A model generated the notes under the pieces. That model saw only the letters and a program-made list of their open reading frames with translations. It ran no database searches and was not told the origin of the DNA. The position numbers were made by a program, and so were the translations under genes. From Streptomyces albiflavescens (GTDB lineage Bacteria > Actinomycetota > Actinomycetes > Streptomycetales > Streptomycetaceae), in the NCBI RefSeq assembly GCF_014645835.1, contig NZ_BMMM01000003.1, positions 496,001 through 560,000 on the forward strand: DNA of 64,000 bases, given 5' to 3'. The stretch's first letter is position 1; the number at the start of each line of letters is the position of its first letter. This document shows positions 24,524-32,978 of the stretch, in pieces.

Positions 24524-26325
24524 GCGGGTTCTCCTTCATCGTGTACGGCGGGTGCCCCCGAGGACACCCAGAAGCGGATGCTCTCGACGAGCACCAACAG
24601 GGCCACAGCCACAGCGAGCACCGTGAGCGCGACCTTGAACTGTGTGGCGGTGAGCAGCGCGGCAAGGACGGTGACCAGCAGCGTCCTGCCTTCGTGCCCG
24701 CCGATCGCCCGCACCAGCCAGTGCGGGGGGGCTCCGGCGTTGCCGCGGATGCGGTACACCGTGTCGTAGTGATGGTAGGCGACCGCGGCCACCAGACCGA
24801 AAGCCGCGGGAAGTGCTCCGTTCACATCGGCTTTGGCGGCCAGTACCAGAACGGTGCCGTACTCGGCGGCGCGGAAGAACGGCGGGACGAGCCAGTCGAG
24901 GGCGCCCTTGAGGGGCCGCGCGAGGGCCACGGGCGACAGGAGTACGTAGATCACGGCACCCAGAACGGGCCACCAGCTGCCGTACGGGGCGAGCGCCGCG
25001 CCGAGCACCACGAGGGCCCCGGCGACGAAGGCGACGGCCGCAGGGCCGCGGCTCACGACGCCCCGCGTGAAGCGGGTCAGGAACTCGGCGAGCGGGCCGG
25101 AGTCGGTGAGGTCGGCGAGGGCGGTGGCGGCACGGTCGGTGCGGCGGGCCTTGCGGGTCAGCGAGCGCAGTACGCGGCCCGCCGTGGTGTACGTCGCCGC
25201 GAAGGCGCAGCCGATGAGCAGCGCGTAGAAGGTGATGCGGGGGGTGGTGAGCGCCGTGAGCACGGCGATCATCGCCCAGCGCTCGCCGATGGGCAGCACT
25301 ATCATCCGGCGCACCCAGACCGTCCAGCCGACGCTGTCGAGCTTGTCCGAGAGGGCCGCGGTGGGGCTGGTGTTGGCGGTGGCGTCGTGGTTCGCCTCGT
25401 TGAAGGAGAAGTCGACGACGTGCCGGCAGGTCTGCAGGATCATCGCCCCGAGGGCGAGCGCCCAGACGTCGTCGCCGCCGCGGGCCGCTCCGAGCGCGAG
25501 GCCCGCGTAGTAGGCGTACTCCTTGGCGCGGTCGAAGGTCGCGTCGAGCCAGGCGCCGAGCGTCGAGTACTGCAGGGAGTAGCGGGCGAGCTGGCCGTCC
25601 GTGCAGTCGAGGACGAAGGAGAACAGGAGCAGCAGGCCGGCCGCGACGAAGCCGACGCGGGTGCCGGTGGCGGCGCAGCCCGCGGCGATGAGCGCGGTGA
25701 GGAGTGAGGCGGTCGTCACCTGGTTCGGGGTGAGACCGCGGCGCGCGCACCAGCGGGCGATGTAGCGCGAGTACGGGCTGATGCAGTAGGTGGTGAAGAA
25801 GCCGTCGCGGGCCTTCACGGCGCTGCGCAGGCGTACGGCCTCGTCGTCCACGGCAAAGACGGCCTGGCGGGCCTCGTTGCGCTCCTGCGGGTCGCTGGGG
25901 ACGGCGGCGACGAGCGTGCCGAGCTCGGGCTGGTGCACGGCGACGCCGTCGGCGTCGAGGGCGGCCGTGAGGCGCTCGGCGAGGTTTTCCGTGGCGACGG
26001 CGAGCCCCCCGGAGGCGGAACTCTCGCGGGCCACAGCCCGGGTCAGCGCCCGGCGGGCCTCGGGCTGCACGGATATGGCACCGGGCAGCGCGGAGGCCGC
26101 GAACCGGGGGTCCGTGAGGCCGAGGCGCAGCGCGTGTGGGTGGCCCACGAAGCGGGCGTCGACGATGGCGACCCGCTGGTCCGCCGGGACGGCGGCCAGC
26201 AGGGCCTCGGCCTCGCCCGCGTCGGAGGCGAACCGCACGTCGAAGCCGAGCGACCCCAGATCGCCCTCAAGCGACGATCCGGGGACCGGCTGGCCGGTGA
26301 GGATGGCGGTCGACAGCGAACTCAC
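24520..26325 (-). CDS. CDP-alcohol phosphotransferase with N- and C-terminal extensions (601 aa)
   Basis: First gene of the cluster. The central region carries an intact CDP-alcohol motif: DCTDGQLARY, then G, then AWLDATFD, all four Asp present (about residues 235-265). It is preceded by an unrecognised soluble domain of about 180 residues and followed by a large hydrophobic part with several helices, which I recall being catalogued as DUF5941. The N-terminal domain has alternating strands and helices (VAIVDARFVGHPHAL) but no nucleotide-binding loop. The start is GTG 26325 after GGGAGTGAG. Predicted to transfer a phospho-alcohol from CDP to a membrane acceptor. Confidence 0.83.
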   Translation of the reverse strand: MSSLSTAILTGQPVPGSSLEGDLGSLGFDVRFASDAGEAEALLAAVPADQRVAIVDARFVGHPHALRLGLTDPRFAASALPGAISVQPEARRALTRAVARESSASGGLAVATENLAERLTAALDADGVAVHQPELGTLVAAVPSDPQERNEARQAVFAVDDEAVRLRSAVKARDGFFTTYCISPYSRYIARWCARRGLTPNQVTTASLLTALIAAGCAATGTRVGFVAAGLLLLFSFVLDCTDGQLARYSLQYSTLGAWLDATFDRAKEYAYYAGLALGAARGGDDVWALALGAMILQTCRHVVDFSFNEANHDATANTSPTAALSDKLDSVGWTVWVRRMIVLPIGERWAMIAVLTALTTPRITFYALLIGCAFAATYTTAGRVLRSLTRKARRTDRAATALADLTDSGPLAEFLTRFTRGVVSRGPAAVAFVAGALVVLGAALAPYGSWWPVLGAVIYVLLSPVALARPLKGALDWLVPPFFRAAEYGTVLVLAAKADVNGALPAAFGLVAAVAYHHYDTVYRIRGNAGAPPHWLVRAIGGHEGRTLLVTVLAALLTATQFKVALTVLAVAVALLVLVESIRFWVSSGAPAVHDEGEPA

Positions 26326-26665
26326 TCCCTGGGTGCCGGCGCGTCCGAGCCGGTCAAGTGCGTGATGGGACGGCCCCGCGCCTATGGCGGCCGGGCGGCA
26401 TGTCGGCAGAGGTTATCGGATGAATGGAAGCGGGCGTTCACCACCCGTTCATGGCCCGATCCACCTGGTTTTGCATGGCCTCCGCCGCGATCATCATCAG
26501 GGATCCGGGGCCCGTGCCACAAACCGCGCTCCCAGACCGGCGCATTCTCGGCATGGCACACGGCACCCGGCGCACCGCCCGGAGCGGGGCACGGCGGGCA
26601 CCGGAAGGACGGCCCGGAACAGGGCAGGACGGACACCGTGCAGGACCGGCATAGGGTGGGCCTCC
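26326..26665. other. Divergent intergenic region between the CDP-alcohol cluster and galE
   Basis: This 340-bp gap should hold the promoter of the minus-strand cluster and that of galE. I see no supported gene in it. A TAGGGT box at 26652-26657, 9 bp before the galE ATG, could be a -10 hexamer giving a nearly leaderless transcript, but no good -35 goes with it. GATAAC on the minus strand near 26410 is a possible -10 for the cluster. No clear operator palindrome was found. Confidence 0.4.
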
Positions 26666-27646
26666 ATGACATGGCTGATCACAGGCGGAGCCGGATACAT
26701 CGGGGCCCACGTGGCGCGGGCGATGGCGGAGGCCGGGGAACGCGTCGTCGCCCTGGACGACCTCTCGTCGGGGGTGCCGAACCGGCTTCCGGAGAGCATT
26801 CCGCTGGTGCGGGGCTCGTCGCTGGACGGGGATCTGCTCAAGCGGGTCTTCGCGGAGCACGCGGTGACGGGTGTGGTGCATCTCGCGGCGCGCAAGCAGG
26901 TCGGTGAGTCCGTGGCCGAGCCGACGCGCTACTACCGGGAGAACGTGGGCGGTCTCGCGACGCTCCTGGAGGCGGCCGCCGCGGCGGGCGTCGAGCGGTT
27001 CCTCTTCTCCTCGTCGGCGGCCGTCTACGGCAACCCCGATGTGGACCTCATCACGGAGGACACCCCTTGCGCCCCGATGAGCCCGTACGGCGAGACGAAG
27101 CTCGCCGGGGAGTGGCTGGTGCGGGCGGCCGGGCGGACCCACGGCATCGCGACGGTGTGCCTGCGCTACTTCAATGTGGCCGGCGCGGCCGCGCCGGAGC
27201 TGGCCGACACCGGCGTGTTCAACGTGATCCCGATGGTCTTCGAGCGCCTGACACACGACGAGGCCCCGCGGATCTTCGGGGACGACTATCCGACACCGGA
27301 CGGCACGTGCGTCCGTGACTACATCCACGTCGCCGACCTCGCCGAGGCGCACCTCGCGGCGGCCCGGCGGCTGGCCGACGGCGCGACGGGCGATCTGACC
27401 GTGAACATCGGCCGCGGCGAAGGCGTTTCGGTCCGTGAACTCCTCACGCTCATCGGCGAGGTCAGCGGGGACACCCGGGAGCCGGTCGTCGAGCCGCGCC
27501 GCCCCGGTGACGCCCCGCGGGCGGTCGCCTCGGCCGCGCTGGCCGCGAAGGAGCTGAACTGGAGCGCGCGGCGCGACGTGCGCGAGATGGTCGAGTCGGC
27601 GTGGGAGGGCTGGCTGCTGCGCCATAGCGGGACGCAGGCCGATTGA
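26666..27646 (+). CDS. galE: UDP-glucose 4-epimerase
   Basis: Extended SDR-fold epimerase of 326 residues that interconverts UDP-glucose and UDP-galactose. It has the NAD motif ITGGAGYIGAHVA, the catalytic SSSAAVYG serine region, and the YxxxK pair in SPYGETK. The PMVFERLTHDEAPRIFGDDYPTPDG block is characteristic of GalE. ATG 26666 is preceded by GGGTGGG. It is divergent from the CDP-alcohol cluster and could supply UDP-galactose to its glycosyltransferase, but this is inference. A hairpin follows the stop. Confidence 0.93.
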   Translation: MTWLITGGAGYIGAHVARAMAEAGERVVALDDLSSGVPNRLPESIPLVRGSSLDGDLLKRVFAEHAVTGVVHLAARKQVGESVAEPTRYYRENVGGLATLLEAAAAAGVERFLFSSSAAVYGNPDVDLITEDTPCAPMSPYGETKLAGEWLVRAAGRTHGIATVCLRYFNVAGAAAPELADTGVFNVIPMVFERLTHDEAPRIFGDDYPTPDGTCVRDYIHVADLAEAHLAAARRLADGATGDLTVNIGRGEGVSVRELLTLIGEVSGDTREPVVEPRRPGDAPRAVASAALAAKELNWSARRDVREMVESAWEGWLLRHSGTQAD

Positions 27647-27656
27647 TCTTGTCAAC

Positions 27657-27691
27657 GCTCTGACCTGCGCATCGTTTCCGCAGGTCAGAGC
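27657..27691 (+). terminator. Terminator after galE
   Basis: A 13-bp perfect stem (GCTCTGACCTGCG at 27657-27669, its complement ending at 27691) with a 9-nt loop starts 10 bp after the galE stop. Confidence 0.88.
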
Positions 27692-27780
27692 ATATGACAA
27701 CGGTGTTCAGTGCCGCGTTGCCTGATGCTCCCCGCCCGTAGTTCACTGTGATCCCGAGCGGATGACAGGAGGCGGCTTCC

Positions 27781-28719
27781 ATGGGGGCTGGGCACGACCA
27801 CGGGCATGCGCACGGTGCGCCGGCCACCGGTACGGCGACGGCGGCCTACCGCGGGAGGCTGCGCGTCGCACTGTCGATCACGCTCACCGTCATGGTGGTC
27901 GAGATCGTCGGCGGTCTCGTCGCCGATTCGCTGGCGCTCATCGCGGACGCGGCGCACATGGCGACGGACGCGCTGGGCCTGGGCATGGCGTTGCTCGCGA
28001 TCCATTTCGCGGCCCGCCCGCCGAGCGAGACCCGCACCTTCGGGTACGCACGGGCCGAGATCCTCGCCGCGCTGGCCAACTGTCTGCTGCTGCTCTGCGT
28101 CGGCGGCTATGTGCTCTACGAGGCGATCCAGCGGTTTGTGACCCCGGCCGACACCCATGGCGGCCAGACGATCGTGTTCGGTCTCATCGGTCTGGTCGCG
28201 AACACGATCTCGCTCGTACTGCTCATGCGTGGCCAGAAGGACAGCCTGAACGTGCGTGGCGCCTTCCTGGAGGTGGTGGCGGACGCGCTGGGTTCGGTGG
28301 CGGTCATCATCGCCGCCGCGGTGATCATGACCACGGGCTGGCAGGCCGCCGACCCGATCGCGTCGATCCTGATCAGCCTCATGATCGTCCCCCGCACCTG
28401 GAAACTGCTCCAGGAGACGCTCAACGTCCTCCTGGAGGCCGCCCCCAAGAACGTGGACATGGCCGAGGTGCGGGCACACATCCTGGCGCTGCCCGGCGTC
28501 GAGGACATACACGACCTGCACGCCTGGACGATCACGTCCGGCATGCCGGTGCTCTCCGTCCATGTGGTGGTCAGCTCCGACGTCCTGAACGCGATCGGTC
28601 ACGAGAAGATGCTCCACGAGCTCCAGGGCTGCCTCGGCGTCCACTTCGATGTCGAGCACTGCACCTTCCAGTTGGAGCCGAGCGGGCACGCGGAGCACGA
28701 GGCGAAACTCTGCCATTGA
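27781..28719 (+). CDS. Cation diffusion facilitator (zinc-type) exporter
   Basis: Proton-driven efflux of Zn or a similar divalent cation across the cytoplasmic membrane. The 312-residue protein has a His-rich N-terminus (HDHGHAHG), six predicted helices, and a cytoplasmic C-terminal domain (VEDIHDLHAWTI). Helix 2 keeps HxxxD in DAAHMATDA. Helix 5 reads FLEVVADALG, where the His of the usual HxxxD is Glu; this is a variant I have seen in actinobacterial CDF proteins. A GGAGG site precedes ATG 27781. No metal regulator is adjacent. Confidence 0.94.
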   Translation: MGAGHDHGHAHGAPATGTATAAYRGRLRVALSITLTVMVVEIVGGLVADSLALIADAAHMATDALGLGMALLAIHFAARPPSETRTFGYARAEILAALANCLLLLCVGGYVLYEAIQRFVTPADTHGGQTIVFGLIGLVANTISLVLLMRGQKDSLNVRGAFLEVVADALGSVAVIIAAAVIMTTGWQAADPIASILISLMIVPRTWKLLQETLNVLLEAAPKNVDMAEVRAHILALPGVEDIHDLHAWTITSGMPVLSVHVVVSSDVLNAIGHEKMLHELQGCLGVHFDVEHCTFQLEPSGHAEHEAKLCH

Positions 28720-28889
28720 TCGGGGGCGCGACCGTCGTCCCCGCTGCCGGCGTGGGCGGCGATCCGAGGAGGTGGGTTGGTGACTGTCGCGTTCGGCGCT
28801 GCTGTGCGCAGCGACACGACCGTCCCCGTCCTCCGGGCCCGCGGCTGACCCGACGTGTCGGCCGGGCCCTTCACCCAAGGGTTTCCACG

Positions 28890-29420
28890 TTGACCGACAA
28901 CGCTGAACACACCACCGCCTGGCACACCCGCCAGGAAACCTCCGCCGACCACGCGGAGGTGCACACCGTGAACGCCACCGCCTTCCAGAGGGCGGAGGAG
29001 GCCGATCTGGTGGACGCGCTGCGCGCCGACCCGGATGCCTGGCTCCCGGGCCTGTCGTACGTCGCCGAGGCGCCCGACGGCACGATCGCGGCGTACGCAC
29101 TGATCACCCGGTGCCATGTCGACGGCGCCTGCGCCGCCGCGCCGGCCCCCGTCGCCGTACGGCCGGAGCATCAGCGCAGGGGAGCCGGATCGGCCGTCGT
29201 ACGCGCGGTGCTGGAGGCGGCACGCGCGCGTGGGGAGCGGCTCGTCCTCGTACTCGGGCATCCCGGGTACTACCCGAGGTTCGGTTTCCTGCCCGCTGCG
29301 GAGTACGGCATCCGTCCCGGATTCGACGTGCCGCCCGAACACCTGATGGCCCTTGTCCTGGACGATTCCTCGTCGGTGGCACCGGGCACGATCAGGTATC
29401 CGGCCGCTTTCGGGGTCTGA
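28890..29420 (+). CDS. GNAT-family N-acetyltransferase
   Basis: Predicted acetyl-CoA-dependent N-acetyltransferase of 176 residues, close to the YhbS group. Motif A is VRPEHQRRGAGSAVV, followed by LVLGHPGYYPRFGF and AAEYGIRPGF, typical of that group. The start is taken as TTG 28890 because no ATG or GTG fits the N-terminus and AAGGG lies upstream; this start is not certain. The acceptor is unknown. A hairpin terminator follows at 29437. Confidence 0.88.
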   Translation: MTDNAEHTTAWHTRQETSADHAEVHTVNATAFQRAEEADLVDALRADPDAWLPGLSYVAEAPDGTIAAYALITRCHVDGACAAAPAPVAVRPEHQRRGAGSAVVRAVLEAARARGERLVLVLGHPGYYPRFGFLPAAEYGIRPGFDVPPEHLMALVLDDSSSVAPGTIRYPAAFGV

Positions 29421-29436
29421 CGCACGTCGGCCGCAC

Positions 29437-29464
29437 GTCCCGCTCCGGGCTTTCGGGGCGGGAC
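29437..29464 (+). terminator. Terminator after the GNAT gene
   Basis: An 11-bp stem (GTCCCGCTCCG at 29437-29447 with CGGGGCGGGAC at 29454-29464, one G-U pair) and a 6-nt loop begin 16 bp after the stop. Confidence 0.75.
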
Positions 29465-29543
29465 ATGCGGGAGCCGCGAAGTGCCGGGAGTGCCGGTTTC
29501 GTACGGCAGACTTGGGGTTCGAAGACCGATGCGAAGGATGGGT

Positions 29544-30137
29544 ATGCCGATCACACCTGCCACCGCGACGCACAGTTCGTCGAACGGCACCGTTGAAGCG
29601 ATCTTGCTGGAGCTGGTCGACGAGGACGGCAACACGATCGGCACGGCGGAGAAGCTGGCCGCCCATCAGGCGCCCGGGCAGTTGCACCGCGCGTTCTCCG
29701 TGTTCCTCTTCGACGAGCGCGGCCGACTGCTGCTGCAGCAGCGTGCACTCGGCAAGTACCACTCCCCCGGCGTCTGGTCGAACACCTGCTGCGGTCACCC
29801 CTACCCGGGCGAGGCGCCCTTCGCGGCGGCGGCCCGGCGGACGTACGAGGAGCTCGGGGTCTCTCCCTCGCTGCTCGCCGAGGCGGGCACGGTCCGCTAC
29901 AACCACCCGGACCCGGACTCGGGCCTGGTGGAGCAGGAGTACAACCACCTCTTCGTCGGGATGGTGCAGTCGCCGCTGCGCCCCGACCCGGAGGAGGTCG
30001 GTTCGACGGCCTTCGTCACCGCCGCCGAGCTGGCGGAGCGGCACGTGAAGGACACCTTCTCGTCGTGGTTCATGACGGTGCTGGACGCGGCCCGTCCGGC
30101 GATCAGGGAGCTGACGGGCCCGTCCGCGGGCTGGTGA
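29544..30137 (+). CDS. idi: Isopentenyl-diphosphate delta-isomerase, type I
   Basis: Interconverts IPP and DMAPP. The 197-residue Nudix-fold protein has the catalytic Cys motif SNTCCGHPYPGE, the Nudix-like region AAARRTYEELGV, and the catalytic Glu in EQEYNHLFVG. ATG 29544 is preferred over two ATGs 6 and 15 bp upstream because GAAGG lies at the right distance. Type I isomerase is not essential with the MEP pathway but balances the IPP/DMAPP ratio. Its location about 11 kb from the hopanoid operon may reflect a shared isoprenoid theme. Confidence 0.96.
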   Translation: MPITPATATHSSSNGTVEAILLELVDEDGNTIGTAEKLAAHQAPGQLHRAFSVFLFDERGRLLLQQRALGKYHSPGVWSNTCCGHPYPGEAPFAAAARRTYEELGVSPSLLAEAGTVRYNHPDPDSGLVEQEYNHLFVGMVQSPLRPDPEEVGSTAFVTAAELAERHVKDTFSSWFMTVLDAARPAIRELTGPSAGW

Positions 30138-30148
30138 CGGCCGTCCCG

Positions 30149-30655
30149 CTACACGATGCTCGGAGTGAGCGGCAGGGCGGCCCAGATCACCTTGCCGCCG
30201 CTCGCGGTGTGCTCGACGTCGCACACTCCGCCCGACTCCCGGGTGACCTCACGCACCAGCAGGAGCCCCCGGCCGCCGGTCTGCCCGTGGTCGGCCTCCA
30301 GGGCGGTCGGGCGGTAGGGGTGGTTGTCCTCCACGGAGACGCGCACCCACTCGGCGCCGACGGCGACCTCCACGGCGAGCATGGGGGACAGCAGAGCCGC
30401 GTGCCGGACCGCGTTCGTGACCAGTTCGGAGACGATCAGCAGAAGCCCCTGGACCAGGTCGTCCGAGACCGGCACCCCCTGGCGGACCAGCAGATCACGG
30501 ACGGCGTGCCGCGCCTGCGGCACGGAGGCGTCGATGGCGGGAGCGGTGAACCGCCACACCCCCTCGTACGGCAGTGGGCCCGGCGGTCTCCGCTCGGGAG
30601 CCGCGTATCCACCGCCTTCAGGGCTCGGGTCGGACCCCCGCCCGAGATTCTCCAT
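30149..30655 (-). CDS. HATPase_c-type anti-sigma/regulatory ATP-binding protein
   Basis: A 168-residue protein of the serine-kinase anti-sigma-like family abundant in streptomycetes. The N box is IVSELVTNAVRHA and the G-box region is GGRGLLLVREV; a short Pro-rich N-terminus precedes them. Such proteins may phosphorylate anti-anti-sigma partners, but none is adjacent here. ATG 30655 has AAGGGTGG upstream; GTG 30688 would add 11 residues. It converges on idi with an 11-bp gap. Confidence 0.85.
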   Translation of the reverse strand: MENLGRGSDPSPEGGGYAAPERRPPGPLPYEGVWRFTAPAIDASVPQARHAVRDLLVRQGVPVSDDLVQGLLLIVSELVTNAVRHAALLSPMLAVEVAVGAEWVRVSVEDNHPYRPTALEADHGQTGGRGLLLVREVTRESGGVCDVEHTASGGKVIWAALPLTPSIV

Positions 30656-30864
30656 CGTCCGGTCGCCACCCTTGCGCTCGATTGTCACCACACGTCGAGT
30701 GTTGGTACTGCGCTGGTCCGTACCGGATGACTGAACAGAAGTAAGCGGTTTTCGACAGCTTCTGATCATTGGCGTATGACACGGTCAGTTGTGAGACTGC
30801 TCCTGTCCCTGTTATGCGGACTTCGGAACTATTCGGGTTGTACGGGTTCGAGGCCTGGCTCGCC

Positions 30865-31473
30865 CTATTCGTTCCTCGCTCTCCCGCCGTCCGAGAGGCG
30901 CTCCGAGACCATGCCCACGACACTCCGCCCGCCGTATCCCGCCGCGATCAGGCCCAGGCCGTCGAAGAGCAGCGCGAGCGAGAAGAAGGCGCCGATGACG
31001 TACTTGCTGCTGCTCGGCCAGGAAGCGAGGACCAGGATGCCGAGCAGCAGGTCGAAGGCGCCCTGGACGAGCGTCCAGCCGAACTGGGGGCCTCGCACGA
31101 CGATGCTGCCGACCAGACGGAACACCCCGCCGGTCAGGAACAGCAGTGCGGCGAACATCGTCAGTGCCTCGGCGGCCGCGTCCGGTCGGCGGATGACGAC
31201 CACGCCGGCCGCGAGGTTCAGGGCGGCGACCGCGAGGCCGAGCCAGAAGTAGGTGGTGCCGCGCGCCTGGATCGCGTGCAGCAGGCCGACCGCGCCGCCG
31301 ATCAGCAGGAGCCACCCGAAGAGGATCATCGACGTCAGGGTGGCGGCCGCGGTGTAGACGAGCCCGACGAGCCCCGCGAGCACAAGGATCACGCCGAGCG
31401 CCGCGAGCCAGCCGAAACTACGGGCGAGCTTGGCGGTTTCGCCCCTGGACCGGGCCTTCCGCGATGTGGCCAT
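30865..31473 (-). CDS. HdeD/DUF308-family membrane protein
   Basis: A 202-residue protein with a basic N-terminus and six hydrophobic helices, matching the HdeD (DUF308) type of acid-resistance membrane protein in layout (FGWLLLIGGAVGLLHAI repeated as helical hairpins). No catalytic motif is seen and its function in actinomycetes is unknown. It is divergent from the crotonase gene with a 65-bp intergenic space. Confidence 0.85.
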   Translation of the reverse strand: MATSRKARSRGETAKLARSFGWLAALGVILVLAGLVGLVYTAAATLTSMILFGWLLLIGGAVGLLHAIQARGTTYFWLGLAVAALNLAAGVVVIRRPDAAAEALTMFAALLFLTGGVFRLVGSIVVRGPQFGWTLVQGAFDLLLGILVLASWPSSSKYVIGAFFSLALLFDGLGLIAAGYGGRSVVGMVSERLSDGGRARNE

Positions 31474-31538
31474 CGGCGCCTCCTCGCGCCTGCCCCTCCT
31501 TGATCGTACGTTCGGTGGATGCCGCTAGCATCCGGCGT

Positions 31539-32282
31539 ATGGAACCGCAGCTGTCGCACCGTGTCGGCGACGGGGTCGCCACCGTCGTCATCCGCCACCC
31601 GGCCAAGCGCAACGCCATGACGGCGGACATGTGGAGGGCGCTGCCGCCCCTGCTCGACGAGTTGACCGCCGACGCCGATGTACACGCGCTGGTGCTCACC
31701 GGCGAGGGCGAGACGTTCTGTGCCGGGGCCGACATCTCGACGCTGCGGGGCTCCCCGGACGAGGCACAGGGCCTCGCCGTGCTCGCCGAGGAAGCGCTCG
31801 CCGCGTTCCCGAAGCCGACTCTGGCCGCGATTCGCGGGTACTGCGTGGGCGGCGGGTCCCAGCTCGCGGCGGCCTGCGATCTGCGGTTCGCGGAGGAGGG
31901 GGCGCTGTTCGGGGTGACCCCGGCGAAGCTGGGGATCGTCTACCCGGCCTCCTCCACCCGGCGGCTGATGTCGCTGGTGGGGCCTGCCACCGCCAAGTAC
32001 CTGCTGTTCTCGGGCGAGTTGATCGACGCGGAGCGGGCGCTGCGCACGGGTCTGGTCGACGAGGTGCTGCCCGTGGCCGCGCTCGACAAGCGCGTCGCGG
32101 AGTTCACGCGTGTACTGACCTCGCGCTCGCTGCTGACCCAGGCGGCGGCCAAGGAGTTCGCGAACGGGCGCACGGACCGGGACGCGCACTGGGCGGAGCA
32201 GGCGCGGGGCAGCGGCGACACCGCGGAGGGGGTCGCCGCCTTCCTGGAGCGCCGGCAGCCGCGCTTCACATGGATGCCGTGA
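31539..32282 (+). CDS. Crotonase-fold protein lacking both hydratase glutamates
   Basis: A 247-residue enoyl-CoA hydratase/isomerase family member. The CoA oxyanion-hole elements are present (CAGADISTL and YCVGGGSQL). The two catalytic Glu of enoyl-CoA hydratase are not: the GGGCEL position is Gln (GGGSQL), and the PEI position aligns with TPAKLGI. It is therefore unlikely to be a normal hydratase and could be an isomerase, a thioesterase or another crotonase reaction. It converges on the DJ-1 gene with a 13-bp gap. Confidence 0.85.
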   Translation: MEPQLSHRVGDGVATVVIRHPAKRNAMTADMWRALPPLLDELTADADVHALVLTGEGETFCAGADISTLRGSPDEAQGLAVLAEEALAAFPKPTLAAIRGYCVGGGSQLAAACDLRFAEEGALFGVTPAKLGIVYPASSTRRLMSLVGPATAKYLLFSGELIDAERALRTGLVDEVLPVAALDKRVAEFTRVLTSRSLLTQAAAKEFANGRTDRDAHWAEQARGSGDTAEGVAAFLERRQPRFTWMP

Positions 32283-32295
32283 GCGTGCGGCGGGA

Positions 32296-32931
32296 CTACG
32301 TCAGGATGAAACGGCTCTTCGTGCGGAACTCCTCGACGAGGTGCGCGGGCGCCTTCTCCGGTGAGCCGGCGTCGTAGGGCGGCTGCGGGTCGTACTCGGT
32401 CAGCAGTTGTACGGCCTGGGCGTGTTCGTCACCCGCGATCCGCCCGAGCAGGGCGAGCCCCATGTCGATTCCGGACGAGACGCCGGCCGCGGTCACGTAC
32501 TTTCCGTCGAACACGACCCGCTGCCCGGTGGGCTGGGCACCGTATTCCCTGAGGAGGTCGAGGGCCAGCCAGTGGGAGGTGGCACGGCGGCCGTCGAGGA
32601 GCCCCGCGGCGGCGAGCAGCAGCGAACCGGTGCACACCGAAGTCGTCCAGGTACTGGTCTCGTCGGCGGCCCGCAGCCAGTCGAGGAGGACCTCGTCCTC
32701 CATCAGGGCGAACTGTCCCGGGCCGCCCGGGACCACCACGACGTCCGGGTGCGGTACCTCGGCGAAGGCCTTGTCGGCCATCAGTGCCAGGTTGCCGGTA
32801 TCGGTACGGACGGGGCCGGTGCGCTCGGCGACGAAGACGGTCTCCGCGTCGGGCACACGGCCGAGTGTCTCGTACGGGCCGACGGCGTCCAGGGCGGTGA
32901 AGCGGTCGTAGAGGACGATGGCGATCTGCAT
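32296..32931 (-). CDS. DJ-1/PfpI-family protein
   Basis: A 211-residue single-domain protein with the nucleophile elbow SVCTGSLLLAAAGLL and the VVVPGGPGQ turn. It resembles the N-terminal domain of GlxA regulators and isonitrile hydratase-type DJ-1 proteins. The conserved Cys suggests an enzyme rather than a ligand sensor. It follows the GlxA-type gene by 29 bp in the same direction, so the two are probably cotranscribed, and may use related small molecules. Confidence 0.88.
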   Translation of the reverse strand: MQIAIVLYDRFTALDAVGPYETLGRVPDAETVFVAERTGPVRTDTGNLALMADKAFAEVPHPDVVVVPGGPGQFALMEDEVLLDWLRAADETSTWTTSVCTGSLLLAAAGLLDGRRATSHWLALDLLREYGAQPTGQRVVFDGKYVTAAGVSSGIDMGLALLGRIAGDEHAQAVQLLTEYDPQPPYDAGSPEKAPAHLVEEFRTKSRFILT

Positions 32932-32945
32932 CGGGGTTCCTTTCC

Positions 32946-32978
32946 ATGGGTCGGCGCCGGTCAATGGGTCGGCGCCGG
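32946..32978. repeat. 18-bp partial tandem duplication at the end of the GlxA-type gene
   Basis: ATGGGTCGGCGCCGG occurs at 32946 and again at 32964, a period of 18 bp. It duplicates the last codons (PAPTH) and the stop of the GlxA-type gene into the spacer before the DJ-1 gene. Confidence 0.75.

Noticed and set aside
19288..26325. Phosphonate biosynthesis reading of the CDP-alcohol cluster
   Set aside because: The iron-type dehydrogenase and cytidylyltransferase would fit, but no phosphoenolpyruvate mutase or phosphonopyruvate decarboxylase gene is present.
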